In this document: positions 37,203 to 39,821 of the stretch, piece by piece | Layout: every line of letters starts with the position of its first letter | How positions within the stretch are numbered: the first letter of the stretch is position 1 | NCBI GenBank assembly: GCA_048497495.1 | Contig: JAFHCF010000139.1 | Span: 1 to 39,821 of the forward strand | Origin: JAFHCF01 sp048497495 | GTDB taxonomy: Bacteria > Pseudomonadota > Alphaproteobacteria > Rhizobiales > Ancalomicrobiaceae | DNA length: 39,821 bases | Direction: 5' to 3' | Made by a program: the position numbers and the translations under genes | The notes under the pieces: generated by a model | What the model was told of the DNA's origin: nothing | The model's input: only the letters and a program-made list of their open reading frames with translations | Databases searched by the model: none

Positions 37203-37901
37203 TCACTTCTGGAGCAAGCCGTAGAGAATATTGTCCAACGTATGATTGGTCTTGAGAAATTCCACCAGTTCAACGCTGTCGAAGACGGCCGGATCGATCC
37301 TGTAGGGGCTGGCGTTCTCGCGAAGAACCTCATCGGGAGCATGGCCGATCATCGCCTCGATCAACCGATCGAGACTGCTTTCCGTCGCGACCATCTCGTA
37401 TTTTCCGAGCTGCTGGTAGATTTTCCCTTCGTTCCAAGGGAAGCGTGCCCCGAGGATCACCCGCGACTGCATGTTCAAGAACAGATACGGGTTCACCAGA
37501 AGGTTCTCGATCACCACACTCGGGTTCGTATTGTCGGACTCCCGCACGCGCTGCGAAAGCTCGCGGATTTGAAGCGGGTGCGACCGATAGAAGGCGGGGC
37601 CTTTGTGATAGATTTCGAGAATCCAATTGTAGTGTGAAATGATTTGCGACTTCGGATCACGCATACAGGTGAAATAGCGGACCGGCCGATCGGTGACGGC
37701 GGCGATCTTTTCCTGCGCATCACGGAAGTTCACATGCCCCGACAACCAGGGTTTTTCACGCGCCGCCGCCCGCAGCGCGTCCGGGTCGTTGATGATGGTC
37801 TCGCAATGCGCCCGACCGCCGGGCATGGCCTCGGCGAGATGGGCATTGATCGTCGTGCCCGCCGTCTTGGGGACATGGACGAAGAAAATCAACGGCGTCA
37901 T
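37203..37901 (-). CDS. Sulfotransferase family protein
   Basis: The 232-residue protein starts with MTPLIFFVHVPKTAGTT, the 5'-phosphosulfate-binding loop of PAPS-dependent sulfotransferases, and shows FTCMRDPKSQIISHYNW, the 3'-phosphate-binding segment with its Arg and Ser. It should transfer sulfate from PAPS to an acceptor, probably a sugar given the neighbouring glycosyltransferase. The acceptor is unknown. Its codon use and AT content look somewhat different from the nuo genes, in line with a surface-polysaccharide region. Single gene, convergent with the aor operon. Confidence 0.85.
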   Translation of the reverse strand: MTPLIFFVHVPKTAGTTINAHLAEAMPGGRAHCETIINDPDALRAAAREKPWLSGHVNFRDAQEKIAAVTDRPVRYFTCMRDPKSQIISHYNWILEIYHKGPAFYRSHPLQIRELSQRVRESDNTNPSVVIENLLVNPYLFLNMQSRVILGARFPWNEGKIYQQLGKYEMVATESSLDRLIEAMIGHAPDEVLRENASPYRIDPAVFDSVELVEFLKTNHTLDNILYGLLQK

Positions 37902-38465
37902 CGAATGGGGTTGCTCCTCGATCTGCCTACGCCTGCATCATTCGATGTCGGGACGGAGGGGGCCATGACGGCATGTCGGTGTTTCATAGCTCGAGGTGCC
38001 GTGTATCGGAAATGATGCCTTCGCATGGCGCGCATCCGCGGACTCACCTGGCGACCGAGGCGGGCGCCGTGCGGCGTGTCCGCCACACACCGGACCAGGG
38101 AGCGCCCCCCGGGATTCCAAGGGCGCGCCGCGCTAGGCGAGCCAAACACGATATGGTAGCGTCCCGCGGGGTTTGGGCGCGGCTGTCGGCTACGCCCAGA
38201 TTTGGTATGGCATATCGGTGGATTCGGTGGATCCGGGACGAGTATCGACATCGCATTCAGCCGAAGACCGAGAGCCACTCGGCTCTTCTGGCCTGATGAG
38301 TTTCGCGGCAACGTCGGCAAGAGATGGACAACGTTTGGGCGGAGTTCTGGACGTGTCCACGGCCGACGGAGTAATACCGAAGCGTCCTGCGGCACGAGAT
38401 GGTGTTTGACGATCGCCTTTGCGCGATCCGTATCCGAGATACCATATATAGGATCAAAAGTTACA
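37902..38465. promoter_or_regulatory. Divergent intergenic region, no gene supported
   Basis: This 564-base gap is lower in GC toward the right end (38140-38465). Open frames on both strands lack recognisable protein features. Before the glycosyltransferase there are small symmetric elements, GATCGC/GCGATC (38411-38428) and GTATC/GATAC near 38430-38442, and a TTGACG hexamer (38406-38411) with no good -10 partner. It probably contains the promoters of both flanking genes. Confidence 0.3.
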
Positions 38466-39821
38466 ATGACGACGAATGATTCCAATGCAGCGTCTCAGCC
38501 GACTCCCGCGCCGAAGGCCGACGACGAACGGGTGATCATCGAACCCGAGTTCGATCGGAATTTCTATCTGAGCCGCAATCCCGACGTCCTGCAGGCCGGG
38601 TTGGATCCGTTGGATCACTTCCTGACCTATGGGTGGAAGGAGATGCGCGATCCGAACCCGACCTTCTCGATGAAGACGTATCTCCAACTCCATGCGGACG
38701 TGCGCGCCGCTGGCATCAATCCGTTCCTGCACTATCTCTCCTATGGCCGCGCCGAGGGGCGAGCGATCACGCCGCCCGAGTCCGCCGCGGCCGTCGTGGC
38801 CCCGGAGGCCCCGCGGCCGCCCGAGAAACGGGTCAGGGTCGCCGATTCGGAGATCTTCGGCGTCGTCTCGCTGATCAAGAACGAAGCCGACATCATCGAG
38901 CAGTTCGCCGCCCACCTGCTGCAACTCTTCGACACCATCGTCTTCATCGATCACGGATCGACCGACGGAACCTACGAGTTCTTGAAGAAACTGGAGGCGC
39001 GCCGCCGCGACGTCACCGTCTACCAGTTGGACGAACCCGGCTACATCCAGGCGGTGACGATGAACCACATGGTTCGCACCGCCAAGGAACTGCAGGGGGT
39101 CGATTGGCTCTTCCTGCTCGATGCCGACGAGTTCCTGCCCTTCTCGAGTCGTGCCGAATTCGCCGAGGCGCTGCGTCCCCATGCCGAGACGGCGATCGTC
39201 TCGATGCGCTGGAAGAACCTGATTCCGAGCGTCTATTGGGACTACAAGGTCGACATCGGCACCAGCTTCTACGTTCCCTCGGGCTTCTCCAACCATTGCA
39301 AGATCGCCTTCCAACCGAAGCTCCTGCGCGCCGGGCCGTATTGGATCGAGCAGGGCAACCACGCGGTGTCGAGTTTCCGCGGCGGCGCGCCTCTGCCCGC
39401 GCCCGAGGCGTTCCCGCTCTTCCACATCCCGATTCGCTCGACCACCCAACTCAGCCTCAAACTGTCGCAGGGTGTCGCCGGCTATCTGCGCCTCGGCGCG
39501 GCGAAGAAGGATCTGGAGGGGACCCATTGGTTCCAGATCCTCTCGCAGTTGAAGCAGGGTGAGATCTCCGAGGGCCACCTCGACAAGATCGTCATGACCT
39601 ACGGCATGCCGGGCGCCGATTTCGCGCCGGTGTCGCGGGACGACCTGATCGCCGCCGGCAAATACGAGCTGAAGCAACTCGATCTGGCCAGAGCCGAGAT
39701 CGAGGACACGATCGGGGTGCCGGGCAACGTCGCGGAGCTGATCTTCAGGATCAACGGACAACTGGCGACCAAGGCGGACTCGGCGATCGAGGGGCGTCCG
39801 ATCACCCGCCTGACGACGTCG
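38466..39821 (+). CDS. Glycosyltransferase with NPDV repeats, partial at window end
   Basis: The frame is open from ATG 38466 to the last base (452 codons, no stop), so the 3' end is missing. Residues about 25-100 contain two copies of a repeat (FDRNFYLSRNPDVLQAGLDP and MKTYLQLHADVRAAGINPFL, each followed by an HFL/HYL-x2-G segment) common at the N-terminus of bacterial polysaccharide glycosyltransferases. From about residue 130 a glycosyltransferase family 2-type (Glyco_tranf_2_4) domain follows: GVVSLIKNEADIIEQF, FIDHGSTDGTYEFL and the metal-binding DADEFL motif. The substrate is unknown. With the adjacent sulfotransferase it points to a sulfated or modified surface glycan. Confidence 0.85.
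   Translation, partial: MTTNDSNAASQPTPAPKADDERVIIEPEFDRNFYLSRNPDVLQAGLDPLDHFLTYGWKEMRDPNPTFSMKTYLQLHADVRAAGINPFLHYLSYGRAEGRAITPPESAAAVVAPEAPRPPEKRVRVADSEIFGVVSLIKNEADIIEQFAAHLLQLFDTIVFIDHGSTDGTYEFLKKLEARRRDVTVYQLDEPGYIQAVTMNHMVRTAKELQGVDWLFLLDADEFLPFSSRAEFAEALRPHAETAIVSMRWKNLIPSVYWDYKVDIGTSFYVPSGFSNHCKIAFQPKLLRAGPYWIEQGNHAVSSFRGGAPLPAPEAFPLFHIPIRSTTQLSLKLSQGVAGYLRLGAAKKDLEGTHWFQILSQLKQGEISEGHLDKIVMTYGMPGADFAPVSRDDLIAAGKYELKQLDLARAEIEDTIGVPGNVAELIFRINGQLATKADSAIEGRPITRLTTS

Noticed and set aside
37898..38485. Minus-strand frame of 195 codons between the sulfotransferase and glycosyltransferase genes
   Set aside because: No recognisable domain, signal or start context, overlaps both neighbours' ends, and Arg/Pro-rich composition; treated as non-coding.

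Overview
The window is high-GC chromosomal DNA from an alphaproteobacterium, most likely of the Hyphomicrobiales (rhizobial) type. The clearest sign is the order nuoN-birA-rnj-mce-DUF1467 behind a complete complex I operon, an arrangement characteristic of that class. A short SdhE, a DUF1467 protein and betaine-lipid genes fit the same assignment. The genus cannot be fixed from the sequence.

Layout. (1) 1-5602: a large inverted repeat, a truncated aminotransferase pseudogene, an orphan secreted Cys-rich protein, then on the minus strand an intact PLP aminotransferase, sdhE, a small secreted protein and a DMSO-reductase-family molybdoenzyme. (2) 5705-7964: divergently transcribed btaA and btaB for betaine lipid (DGTS) synthesis, with a Pho-box-like site upstream and two copies of a 120-bp three-hairpin element bracketing btaB. 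(3) 7966-26852, minus strand: one long operon nuoABCDEFGHIJKLMN-birA-rnj-mce-DUF1467. It carries all 14 complex I subunits and three extra small genes: a Cys-rich 86-aa protein and two two-helix membrane proteins. (4) 26853-27953: a gene-free stretch with two strong palindromes, then tRNA-Asp(GTC). (5) 27954-37129: a tungsten/molybdenum aldehyde oxidoreductase island. It holds a MoaD/ThiS-fold protein without the usual Gly-Gly end, a degenerate MoeA paralogue, a MoeA fused to a periplasmic-binding-like domain, a one-domain ModE-type regulator, a 16-Cys ferredoxin (AorA), the pterin enzyme (AorB), an FAD/NAD oxidoreductase (AorC), a canonical MoaD ending in Gly-Gly and a small unknown protein. 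(6) 37203-39821: a PAPS-type sulfotransferase and the start of a glycosyltransferase, probably the edge of a cell-surface polysaccharide region.

How the parts fit. Complex I oxidises NADH. The Aor system, known from Aromatoleum aromaticum as AorABC, oxidises aldehydes to acids with NAD+ and can form AorAB filaments capped by AorC. The island appears to carry its own cofactor-maturation genes and regulatory sites: a ModE-box-like inverted repeat in front of aorA and an Fnr/FixK-like box between the divergent moaD-like and moeA-like genes. The aorB-aorC gap holds three stem-loops, which could set the excess of AorAB over AorC.

The most unusual observations are the Aor island with its non-canonical MoeA and MoaD proteins, and the btaB segment whose flanking repeats have reciprocally swapped ends, as expected if btaB integrated by one crossover between two such repeats. 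All calls rest on reading the sequence and on family knowledge; no database search was possible.
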